This document shows, in pieces, positions 53,272 to 60,725 of a stretch of 64,000 nt of DNA. The notes beneath the pieces were generated by a model. That model saw only the letters and a list, made by a program, of their open reading frames with translations, was not told the origin of the DNA and did no database searches. The position numbers and the translations under genes are program-made. The stretch lies in assembly GCF_001748085.1 (NCBI RefSeq), contig NZ_BBZK01000004.1, positions 682,001-746,000 on the forward strand, in the 5' to 3' direction. The number at the start of each line of letters is the position of its first letter. Within the stretch, counting starts at the first letter, position 1. The DNA is from Streptomyces sp. TP-A0874 (lineage in GTDB: Bacteria; Actinomycetota; Actinomycetes; Streptomycetales; Streptomycetaceae).

Positions 53272-53952
53272 TCAACTCCCCGCGGCCATACGGGAGAAGG
53301 CCAGCGTCAGATATCTGAGCCAGTGCCCCTCGTACTGGAAGTTCCGGTCGACCTCCTGTCTCGCCACCGGGTCGAAGCCGCATCCGGTGAACAACTCGGT
53401 CACCAGCTCCTCGGTCAGCCACCAGTTGGAGCGGCCGTCCGGCAACCGCTTGTCGACCACGTCGCCGTCCGGGCTGAGGAAGATGTTCACCGTCCAGACC
53501 CCGCCCTCCCGCAGCAGGGCGCCGCCGTGCCGTACCCACCGCTCCCAGTCCTGCCGCCGCTGGTGGTGCAGGCAGCCGCTGTCCACCAGCATGTCCATCG
53601 GCCCCTCGTGGAACCCCAGGAAGTCGCCCTGCCGAAACCGCAGCGAGCCGCGGGTGACGGGCGGCGGCGCCCATACGTCGAGCAGGTCCAGGCCCACGGT
53701 GTCCGCGTCGAGCCCTTCGGCCAGCTCCGCCGTCTGGTGGCCGCGACCGCAGCCGATGTCCAGGACCCGGCGCCTGCGGCCGGGTTCGGCTGGCGGCGCC
53801 GTGCTCAGGATGAACTCGGTGACCCGGGACTTGATCGGCCCACCGCTCCAGGAGTCACGGCCCGATCCGTACCACTGCTGGAACGAGTCCCGCACCTGCT
53901 CCCGGTACGCCGAGTAGTGACCGTCCGGTACCGTCCCGGGCTCCTGGCCCAC
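53272..53952 (-). CDS. class I SAM-dependent methyltransferase
   Basis: A 226-residue methyltransferase: VLDIGCGRGHQTAELAEG (motif I) followed by ADTVGLDLLDV, MDMLVDSGCLHH and LLREGGVWTVNIFL. It is the counterpart of ToxA, which methylates the azapteridine ring. GTG 53952 is chosen because AGGTGAG lies six bases before it; ATG 53979 would add nine residues. It could put a methyl on N or C of the pyrimidine-derived product. Confidence 0.87.
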   Translation of the reverse strand: MGQEPGTVPDGHYSAYREQVRDSFQQWYGSGRDSWSGGPIKSRVTEFILSTAPPAEPGRRRRVLDIGCGRGHQTAELAEGLDADTVGLDLLDVWAPPPVTRGSLRFRQGDFLGFHEGPMDMLVDSGCLHHQRRQDWERWVRHGGALLREGGVWTVNIFLSPDGDVVDKRLPDGRSNWWLTEELVTELFTGCGFDPVARQEVDRNFQYEGHWLRYLTLAFSRMAAGS

Positions 53953-53959
53953 GGGGGTC

Positions 53960-55024
53960 TCACCTGATGGTGCTGGCATCGGCCCACTCCTCCATCGTGC
54001 CGCGGGAGGCGACGACGGCGATGGCAGCGCTGCCGGCCGTCGTCGCACCGTCCACTTCCTCCGAGGCCGCGAGCCAGGCACCGGCGCCGCTGCCCGAGAC
54101 CGCGATCCCGTGCTCCGAACGCAGTGTCCGCATGGCCCGCTGCGCGTCCCCGTGGGAGATCTCACGGAAGGTGAGACCGGCCTCGTGAGGGGCGAGCAGC
54201 GGTTGCCGCAGCCCGTAGCCGAGTCCGCCGGTGCCCTTCATCCGCGGCGCGCTGCTCGGCGGCAGCGGATCCGCGTACGGCCCTTCCTGTGGGAAGACCG
54301 CCAGCGCGGCGCATTCCGGCCACACCTCCCGGAGTGCGAGCGCCATGCCGAGTACGGTGCCGCCGGTGCCCACGCAGGACGCGAGGGCGACCGGTCGTAC
54401 CTGTGCGGACTGCAACTGCCGTACGGTCTCGGCGCCGGTCGACTGCCGGTGCATCGCCACGTTCTCCGCCGCGCAGTGCTGCAGCAGCAGATGGCGGTCC
54501 TCCGCTTCGGCCACTCGGGCGGCCTTGTCCATGGCGCCCAGGAACCCCGTTCCCTCCTCCGCCCTGCTGACGGCGGCCCCGGCGCGGCGCAGGCCGGCAC
54601 ACACCGTCTCGGGCGTGTGGTGCGGAACCAGTATGTGGAGGTCGAGATCGAGCTTGGCACAGAACTCGGCCAGCGCGAACGCCAAGCTCCCACTGGAGTA
54701 CTCCGCCAGCCGCAGCTCACGTGAGCCGGTCCGGGCCGCCGCTCCGCACAGCAGGGCGTAGGCGGTCCGGGCCTTGATCGAGCCGGTGTCGTTGGCGGAC
54801 TCCAGCTTGAGCCAGACGGTGCCCCGTCTCCGGAGGCTGGGCACCGGCACCAAGGGGGTGTCCCCGATGGTGTCGCGTATCGCGGCGAGTTCGGGGATCA
54901 CCGTGTGCGCCTTCGCTTCCAGCTCGGCGAAGGACAGCGATCGCAGTTCGGTGGCGTCCGGAGCGCGGCTCGCCAGGGCCGCGGTGATGTGCGGCAGCGG
55001 CGCCCGCTCTTCCGCGCCCCTCAT
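53960..55024 (-). CDS. cysteine-synthase-fold PLP enzyme (beta-substitution type)
   Basis: A 354-residue fold-type II PLP protein: GDTPLVPVPSL, LKLESANDTGSIKARTAYAL with Schiff-base Lys84, EYSSGSLAFALAEFCA and SCVGTGGTVLGMAL for the phosphate. These enzymes replace the acetate of O-acetylserine with a nucleophile. The cluster has its own CysE (46412), so a beta-substituted alanine is expected, with nitrogen or sulfur from another intermediate. ATG 55024 overlaps the upstream stop (ATGA). Confidence 0.87.
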   Translation of the reverse strand: MRGAEERAPLPHITAALASRAPDATELRSLSFAELEAKAHTVIPELAAIRDTIGDTPLVPVPSLRRRGTVWLKLESANDTGSIKARTAYALLCGAAARTGSRELRLAEYSSGSLAFALAEFCAKLDLDLHILVPHHTPETVCAGLRRAGAAVSRAEEGTGFLGAMDKAARVAEAEDRHLLLQHCAAENVAMHRQSTGAETVRQLQSAQVRPVALASCVGTGGTVLGMALALREVWPECAALAVFPQEGPYADPLPPSSAPRMKGTGGLGYGLRQPLLAPHEAGLTFREISHGDAQRAMRTLRSEHGIAVSGSGAGAWLAASEEVDGATTAGSAAIAVVASRGTMEEWADASTIR

Positions 55025-55998
55025 GACGGCCGCTCACTGGTCGCCAGCCGGAAGCCGACCGGGTACAGCGGCCCAGGGAAGGCGCCGTGGCGGCGGCGGG
55101 TCCGGGTCAGATCGCCGAAGCGCGAGAAGCTGCCGCCGCGGGCGACCCGGTAGCCGCCCATGGTCTCGACGAGGTGGTCCTCGACGAACGGTCCCGACGG
55201 GTAGGGGGCGTAGTCGTCCGCGACGTACTCCTCGACGTTCCCACCCATGTCGTGCACCCCGTAGGGGGAACGGCCGGTGGGGAAGGCGCCCACGGGGGTG
55301 GTGGTGTGCACTCCCGTCTCACGGGTGTTGCAGGCCTCCGGGTCGAAGTCGTCGCCCCAGGGGAACTCGCGCCCGTCGTCGCCCTTGGCGGCACGCTCCC
55401 ACTCGGCCTCGGTGGGCAGCCGCCAGGGGTGGCCGGTCCGTTCGGTCAGCCACTGCGCGTACCGGTCGGCGTCCTCCGGCCGTACCCCGGCGACCGGGTG
55501 GTTGGAGCGTTCCCACGGGTACGCCCCGAGGTACCAGGTGGTCGGTCGGCTGGGGTGCCCGGTGTCCGCCAGGAAGTGCCGGTACTCGCCGTTGGTGACC
55601 GGGTAGGTGGCCATCCAGAAGTCCCGCACCGAAACGGTGTGCCGCGGGGTCTCCTTCTCGATCCACGAGGCCACGACCCCGACATGGGCCCACCGTTCCA
55701 CCACGGTGTCCACCTCTTCCGGTGGCAGACCGATGTCGGTCGTCTCCGCGCCGGGTACGAAGCAGGTGGCCGGGGTCCGGCCGGTCAGCCGCGGGTCCCC
55801 GGTCACGGCCAGCACCGCGCCGGCGGCCAGCCGTTCGGCCAGCGGCGCGGCCGGGTCCTCGAGCCGTGCGACCAGCCCGGCGGGGGCGGTGGCCCGGCCG
55901 ATCAGGTCCCGCGGTTCCGCCGGGTGCACGCGGGACGGTTCGGCGAGCGCCGCGTGCTCCTGGAAATGGGGGGAGTCAGCGACGTCGATGAGTCTCAT
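55021..55998 (-). CDS. formylglycine-generating-enzyme/sulfatase-modifying-factor-fold protein (ToxD-like)
   Basis: A 325-residue protein. An N-terminal 130-residue part precedes the FGE fold: FWMATYPVTNGEYRHFL, YPWERSNHPVAGVRPEDA, RLPTEAEWERAAKGDDG, SPYGVHDMGGNVEEYVAD, VARGGSFSRFG and GPLYPVGFRLA. The position of the FGE copper cysteines (RGGSWxC...C) is without Cys here, so formylglycine formation is excluded. The toxoflavin protein ToxD has this fold and an undefined role in ring building. It starts at ATG 55998, overlapping the GTP cyclohydrolase stop. Confidence 0.88.
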   Translation of the reverse strand: MRLIDVADSPHFQEHAALAEPSRVHPAEPRDLIGRATAPAGLVARLEDPAAPLAERLAAGAVLAVTGDPRLTGRTPATCFVPGAETTDIGLPPEEVDTVVERWAHVGVVASWIEKETPRHTVSVRDFWMATYPVTNGEYRHFLADTGHPSRPTTWYLGAYPWERSNHPVAGVRPEDADRYAQWLTERTGHPWRLPTEAEWERAAKGDDGREFPWGDDFDPEACNTRETGVHTTTPVGAFPTGRSPYGVHDMGGNVEEYVADDYAPYPSGPFVEDHLVETMGGYRVARGGSFSRFGDLTRTRRRHGAFPGPLYPVGFRLATSERPS

Positions 55999-56648
55999 GC
56001 GAGCTCGCCCTCCAACGTGTTCAGCGTGTGTCCGCCGACCTTGGCCTTCGCGGAGAGATAGCAGGAGTTCTCCGAGGTGATGTGGACGTGCGTCGGGATG
56101 ACCTGCGTCACCTCGACATCGTGTTCCCGCAACTGGCGGACTTTGTCGGGGTTGTTGGTCAGCAGCCGGATCCGGGTCTGGCCGAGCGCGCGCAGCATCG
56201 CCGCCGCGACACCGTAGTCCCGCTCGTCGTCGCCCCGGCCCAGCATCCGGTTGGCCTCGAAGGTGTCGGCGCCCCGGTCCTGCAACAGGTAGGCGTCGAG
56301 CTTGTTGTACAGGCCGATCCCACGGCCCTCCTGCCTCAGGTAGAGGACGGTCCCGCCCTCCTTGCCGATCAGCGTCAGCGCCTCGTCGAGCTGAGGACCG
56401 CAGTCGCACCGCTCCGAGCCGAGGAGGTCGCCGGTCAGGCATTCGCTGTGCAGCCGGACCAGCGGGTCGGGCCCCGGTTCGGGCGGCAGGACGCACGCCA
56501 CGTGCTCGCCCTCGTCCGGCAGTCCGTCGAAGGTGACGAGTTCGGCGCGCTTGCCGCCGACGCGGGCCATGGTGATGGCCACCCGGGCGCGCACCGTCAC
56601 CGGCCCGGCTGCCTCGGCACCCGCCGCCTCGGAATGTGTGAGGGTCAC
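55995..56648 (-). CDS. ribA: GTP cyclohydrolase II (ToxB/RibA-like)
   Basis: A 217-residue GTP cyclohydrolase II: RLHSECLTGDLLGSERCDCG holds the zinc cysteines Cys70, Cys81 and Cys83. LYLRQEGRGIGLYNK and FEANRMLG follow, and RIRLLTNNPDKV binds guanine. It opens GTP to a 2,5-diamino-6-ribosylaminopyrimidinone phosphate with formate and pyrophosphate. There is no DHBP synthase fusion, as in dedicated cluster copies. GTG 56648 overlaps the WD40 stop (GTGA). In this setting it makes the pyrimidine core. Confidence 0.94.
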   Translation of the reverse strand: MTLTHSEAAGAEAAGPVTVRARVAITMARVGGKRAELVTFDGLPDEGEHVACVLPPEPGPDPLVRLHSECLTGDLLGSERCDCGPQLDEALTLIGKEGGTVLYLRQEGRGIGLYNKLDAYLLQDRGADTFEANRMLGRGDDERDYGVAAAMLRALGQTRIRLLTNNPDKVRQLREHDVEVTQVIPTHVHITSENSCYLSAKAKVGGHTLNTLEGELA

Positions 56649-58513
56649 TTCGCCCGCCTCACCGCGGCGGCGCGAGCCCCGCCGACCAGCTCCTGGATCC
56701 ACCACGAACGGCGCACGCTCGGGAGGTCGTCGCCGGCGGTGTGGCCGACCACGACGATCCGGCCGTCCCAGCCGGCCACCGCGACCGACGCGTCGTCCAG
56801 TGCCGCCATGCACGACAACCCCTGCCCGAACTCGTCCAGGACCTGCCCGGAGGTGAGCACGGAGGGGCCGGCGTTCCAGTCCACCGGCCAGACGTACAGG
56901 CCGAAGTCGTAGGAGCCGGCCAGTACGAAGGGAGCCTCGGGGGCGCCCAGCAGGGCCACGCACTTCACCGACTCGTCCGGGCCCATCAGGGTCTGGACCC
57001 CATCGGCGCGCAGGGTTCCCTCGGGGGTGCGGGAGAGTCTGCCGACCTTGACGGTGTGGTCGCGGGAAGCGCTGGCGGCCACCGTCCCGCCCAGCGCGGC
57101 TACCGCGTTGACCAGGTTGCCGTGTTCCCAAAGGGTGGCGCGGTCACCGAAACCACCGCCGGCCACGGTGCGGTCGGTGGCCGCCGAGAGGAAGCCCGCA
57201 CCGGCGAGCGGGGCCAGGGACTTCACCGAACCGCCGTGGGCCTGCCGCCGTTCCCGTACCGCCAGGTCTTCGGGCGCCAGCGTGATGCACTCGCCGTTGT
57301 AGGTGCCGGCGACCAGCAGCCCGCCGTCGAAGCAGAGGGACGGCAGCGGCGCCCCCAGTTGCTCGCTCATCAGGCGGTCGCCGTCGTAGCGCACCACATG
57401 GCCCGCGTAGGTGCCCGCGTAGACGACTCCGTCCCGGACGGCGAGGGAGAGGATCGGTCCCTCGGTGAGTTCGAGGAGGCGCACCCGCGGCTCCTCAGCG
57501 GGATCGGTGTGGGCGAGGGCCACCACGGTGCCGGAGTCGCAGCCGATGAACAGCTCCTCGCCGCCGGCCGCCATCACGTTGGGGCCGTGCGTCGCCTCGG
57601 CGGGCCCCGCGATCTCGGTGGCGGTGGCGAAGTCGAGGATATGGGGGCTGCTACGGAAACTGCCCGCCGCGACGAGCCCCCCGGCGGCGGAGACCGAGCG
57701 CGGCCAGAGCCGGGCGTCCGCCACCCGGTGGACCAGCTCGCCGTCGGCGGTGAAGAAGTGCAGCGAGCCGTCGTAGGCCCCGACGACGAACCGCGTGTCG
57801 TCCTCCGACCAGGCCACACAGCGGGCGGCGGAGGTCGAGACCTCGATGGTGCGCAGATGCTCCAGCTTCTTGCTGAGCAGGTCGACGGCGCCGTCGTCAC
57901 GGGCGACGGCGAGTATGTCGCCGCTGCCGGACCAGGCGCAGCCCTCGATCGAGGAGTCGTATCTCCGGACGGCGGGCTCACCGTCCAGGTCCGGGTCGCT
58001 GACCGCCACGAGGCCGTCCTCCCCGACCGTGGCGACCATGCCGTCCACGCTGACGGAGACCATCATGCAATGCGCCTCGTGGGAGCCCACCTCGCGGAGG
58101 AAGCGGCCCGCGGCCGCCTCCCACATGGTGGCCCGGCCGTCCTCGGAGACGCAGATCAGCCGCTCACCGTCGGGCAGCCAAGCCACGGAGTTGATGTCGT
58201 CGGTATGTCTGGCAAGCACGTTGACGAGGGTCGCCGGCCCGTCGTCGGGCACGTTCCACAGCGCGACGGTCTTGTCCGCGGAGGCGGTGGCGAGTAACTG
58301 CGGCACCGCCGGGTTCCACGCGGAAGCGTTGACCAGGCGTCGGTGCCGCAGGGTGGCCGAGCGGACGGGAAGCGCGGGGTCTGAGATGTCCCAGACGATG
58401 ACCGTGCCGTCGTAGGAGCAACTCGCCAGCCGACGGGCGTCGTTGCGGAGGCCGACATGGGTGATGGGGGCCGCGTGCCCCGATTCGGTGCGAGGCAGAT
58501 CTATGGGACGCAT
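56645..58513 (-). CDS. WD40 repeat protein (ToxC-like)
   Basis: A 622-residue beta-propeller. WD40 repeats are clear in the first half (LASCSYDGTVIVWDISD, LATASADKTVALWNVP, ICVSEDGRATMWEAA) and fainter later (VVGAYDGSLHFF, VAASASRDHTVKVGRL, SYDFGLYVWPVDW). Perhaps 12-14 blades exist, so two propellers. It is the first gene of the operon, at ATG 58513. ToxC of Burkholderia glumae is also a WD-repeat protein needed for toxoflavin. As a scaffold or chaperone it may hold the pathway enzymes together. Confidence 0.9.
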   Translation of the reverse strand: MRPIDLPRTESGHAAPITHVGLRNDARRLASCSYDGTVIVWDISDPALPVRSATLRHRRLVNASAWNPAVPQLLATASADKTVALWNVPDDGPATLVNVLARHTDDINSVAWLPDGERLICVSEDGRATMWEAAAGRFLREVGSHEAHCMMVSVSVDGMVATVGEDGLVAVSDPDLDGEPAVRRYDSSIEGCAWSGSGDILAVARDDGAVDLLSKKLEHLRTIEVSTSAARCVAWSEDDTRFVVGAYDGSLHFFTADGELVHRVADARLWPRSVSAAGGLVAAGSFRSSPHILDFATATEIAGPAEATHGPNVMAAGGEELFIGCDSGTVVALAHTDPAEEPRVRLLELTEGPILSLAVRDGVVYAGTYAGHVVRYDGDRLMSEQLGAPLPSLCFDGGLLVAGTYNGECITLAPEDLAVRERRQAHGGSVKSLAPLAGAGFLSAATDRTVAGGGFGDRATLWEHGNLVNAVAALGGTVAASASRDHTVKVGRLSRTPEGTLRADGVQTLMGPDESVKCVALLGAPEAPFVLAGSYDFGLYVWPVDWNAGPSVLTSGQVLDEFGQGLSCMAALDDASVAVAGWDGRIVVVGHTAGDDLPSVRRSWWIQELVGGARAAAVRRAK

Positions 58514-59084
58514 GACGACTTCTGACCTCTCCGGAGTGTTGGGCGCGATGCGTGCAGGCGTGCTCAGCACCCGTCGCGATCGCGGATCAGGCTGCTCGAC
58601 TCTGTTGCCGTTGACACGTCAAGTAGGGCTGCACCAGGGAGTGGTGAGGGGATCCGGAATGCGCCCGCTGGCGCTCTACCAGAACCGTCGAGAGGAGGGC
58701 CCGGCCAGGAGACCGGCTGCCTTGCGGATCAGATCAGAGTGGACGGCCCTTCGGCCGTACGGCTTCGGCTTGTGAGACGGCGCGATGTGGCTTGCGCTCA
58801 AGGTGTGCACCGCCACCAGCACGCACATGGACCTCCCCGTTCGACTGTCAGACCAGAGACACCGTTGGATCCGGCACCGCCACTGAGGTGTTGCGGTACC
58901 GCCAACCTGCGTGGACCGGCGCTCAGGGAACCCGTTCACAAGCAGTTGGCGATCACGGGTGTGGACCCTAGCTCTGCCGCACGAGGTTTCGACAGATGTT
59001 CGACCGCCCCGGTTCGGTATGGCCAAAAGCGATCGCATTCCCCGTCCCCGGCAGGGCTGGAGCTCTCCGGGGTGTTGACACCTG
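58514..59084. promoter_or_regulatory. promoter region of the 15-gene operon with interrupted palindrome
   Basis: 570 bases without a gene, upstream of the operon on the minus strand. TTGACACGTCAA at 58611-58622 is a 5-bp palindrome with a 2-base centre, about 100 bases upstream of the WD40 start. A related TGACACCTGTCA lies at 59076-59087 over the end of the LuxR gene. LuxR-type regulators bind such dyads. No clear -10 box was found. Confidence 0.4.
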
Positions 59085-59912
59085 TCAGGAGCAGTGGTTG
59101 TGGGACAGCGCCGGAGGCCGTACGGGTTCGCGGTGGGGCAGGAGTCCGGTCCGCTGCGCCCGCAGGACGGCGTCGAGCCGGTCTGTCGCCCCCAGTTTCC
59201 GGTACAGCCGTTGCAGGTGCTTGTGGATCGTGCGCACCGACACCGCGAGCCTGCGGGCCATGGCGTACGCGGACAGGCCTTCGGCGAGCAGGTGGAGGAC
59301 CGTCGTCTCCCGGGGTGTCAGGACAGCCGCCCTCGACGGGGCCTCCGGGTCCGGTTGCCTGAGGCTCCGACCGGGACTGAGGGACCGGTTCGCCAGACGT
59401 GCTCGATGGGCGGAGACGGCGGACAGGAACGGTTGTACGAGCCGGGCGTAGGCGACGTCCCTGCGGGTGAACCGGGTGTCACGGTGGATCAGGAAACCGC
59501 GGACCACGGCGGAAGGGCCGTTCAGGGGCAGGCAGAGCATGTCCCTGGTGCCGAACGCCCTGCGCAGCACGTTCGCCGTCTCGCTGTCCGACCACCGGTG
59601 CCCGCCGATGGCGTGTGCGACCGCCGGGCCTCGGTCAGCGGTCTTCGAGTAGTGCTCGGCGAAGGGACGGCCGATGCGCAGATGGCGGACCGTCTCGGCC
59701 GAGAGACGGAGCTCCGCTCGCCCGCCCGGCCGCCGGACGGAGACGCGGCCGCGGTCCTCGGACCACTCCTCGTCCTTCACCACGATGACCAACCCGCGTA
59801 GTGCCAAGGCGAGTTCTTCCAGGACCCGGTGCCGCACGGAGTCCGGGCGGCCCCCGCCCTCCAGGACGTGTACCGCGAGATCCAGCAACCGTTCGTAGTC
59901 GCGCTTCAGCAT
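59085..59912 (-). CDS. LuxR family (GerE HTH) transcriptional regulator
   Basis: A 275-residue protein. The C-terminal HTH is textbook: LTPRETTVLHLLAEGLSAYA, MARRLAVSVRTIHKHLQRLY, RKLGATDRLDAVLRAQ. The N-terminal 200 residues resemble a small sensory domain (GAF-like; VARDMLCLPLNGPSAVV in essence) and have no receiver motif. ATG 59912 is chosen because the longer frame upstream is not conserved. It is oriented like, and just before, the biosynthetic operon, so it is its probable regulator. Confidence 0.87.
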   Translation of the reverse strand: MLKRDYERLLDLAVHVLEGGGRPDSVRHRVLEELALALRGLVIVVKDEEWSEDRGRVSVRRPGGRAELRLSAETVRHLRIGRPFAEHYSKTADRGPAVAHAIGGHRWSDSETANVLRRAFGTRDMLCLPLNGPSAVVRGFLIHRDTRFTRRDVAYARLVQPFLSAVSAHRARLANRSLSPGRSLRQPDPEAPSRAAVLTPRETTVLHLLAEGLSAYAMARRLAVSVRTIHKHLQRLYRKLGATDRLDAVLRAQRTGLLPHREPVRPPALSHNHCS

Positions 59913-60183
59913 CCGTCGAGTCCCCCGGGCTCTCCTTGTCCATACGCACTTCTCCCCATGGTGGAACAAAAGGGGACAGGGCAGAGTCACTCCTGAGAAA
60001 TCAGCTGAAACTCGTCGGCGGGCCAGCGGAGGCGGGGTACCGAGAACGCCGCCGGGCCGGCGAGAGGTGCGGGCCGAGGAGCAGAGGGCTCGGGGCCGGG
60101 CCGGCTGACTTCCGGAGCAGGAGACGCCATGCGGCCTCGCCGCATGGGGTGTCAAAGCACGGCAGAATCCGGACAGGAGAGAA

Positions 60184-60546
60184 ATGCTCAACACCTTCAA
60201 ACGCGCACTGGTCCTGACCGCGGCCGGTGCCGCCCTGACGGGAGCCCTGGGCGCCACCGCCGCCGCGGCGGAGACGACCGTCCCGGCGAAGTCGATGTCC
60301 ATCCGGGCCAAGGCGGTCACCACCTGGGTCCAGGGCAACGTTCGGAGAGGACCGTCCACCGACTACCACATCGCCTACAAGGTGAAGGCGAACCAGAAGT
60401 TCCAGGCGGTCTGCTGGCTGACCGGCGGCTGGGTCGACGCCAACAACATCCGGCACAACAAGTGGGTGCGGCTCGCCGACGGCAATTACATCTGGGGTGG
60501 CCTCCTCAGGGGGAACCAGACCGGGGGTGTCTCCACCAAGTGCTGA
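60184..60546 (+). CDS. secreted SH3-like domain protein
   Basis: A 120-residue protein with a clean signal peptide (KRALVLTAAGAALTGALGAT, cut after AAAA). The mature part has WVQGNVRRGPSTDYHIAYKV, an SH3b beginning (N-VR-GPST), then KFQAVCWLTGGWVD, KWVRLADGNYIWGG and a final Cys, so one disulfide is likely. Small SH3b proteins of Streptomyces are exported and bind the wall or inhibit other proteins. GGAGAG precedes ATG 60184. Confidence 0.82.
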   Translation: MLNTFKRALVLTAAGAALTGALGATAAAAETTVPAKSMSIRAKAVTTWVQGNVRRGPSTDYHIAYKVKANQKFQAVCWLTGGWVDANNIRHNKWVRLADGNYIWGGLLRGNQTGGVSTKC

Positions 60547-60617
60547 CCCGGCGGCGGCCCGGCTCCCACCCCCGGGAGCGAACCCGCCCGGTCCGCTGAG
60601 GGGCCGACGAGCAGCCG

Positions 60618-60649
60618 CCCGGTGGACGCGGCTTCCCGCGTCCACCGGG
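60618..60649. terminator. strong bidirectional terminator hairpin
   Basis: CCCGGTGGACGCGG and its exact complement form a 14-bp stem with the 4-base loop CTTC, between two convergent genes. Confidence 0.85.
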
Positions 60650-60725
60650 CGGGCCGGTGCCGAGTTCCCCGCCGGCGAGGATCGTACTCCGGCCTCGCGC
60701 GGCGGTCTCCGGCCCGCGTCCCCGG

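Noticed and set aside
55995..56648. Housekeeping riboflavin operon
   Set aside because: No lumazine synthase or riboflavin synthase is present and the GTP cyclohydrolase is not fused to DHBP synthase. The neighbours are tox-like.
42671..58513. NRPS or polyketide cluster
   Set aside because: No adenylation, condensation, carrier or ketosynthase domains were found; ligation would be by ATP-grasp proteins.
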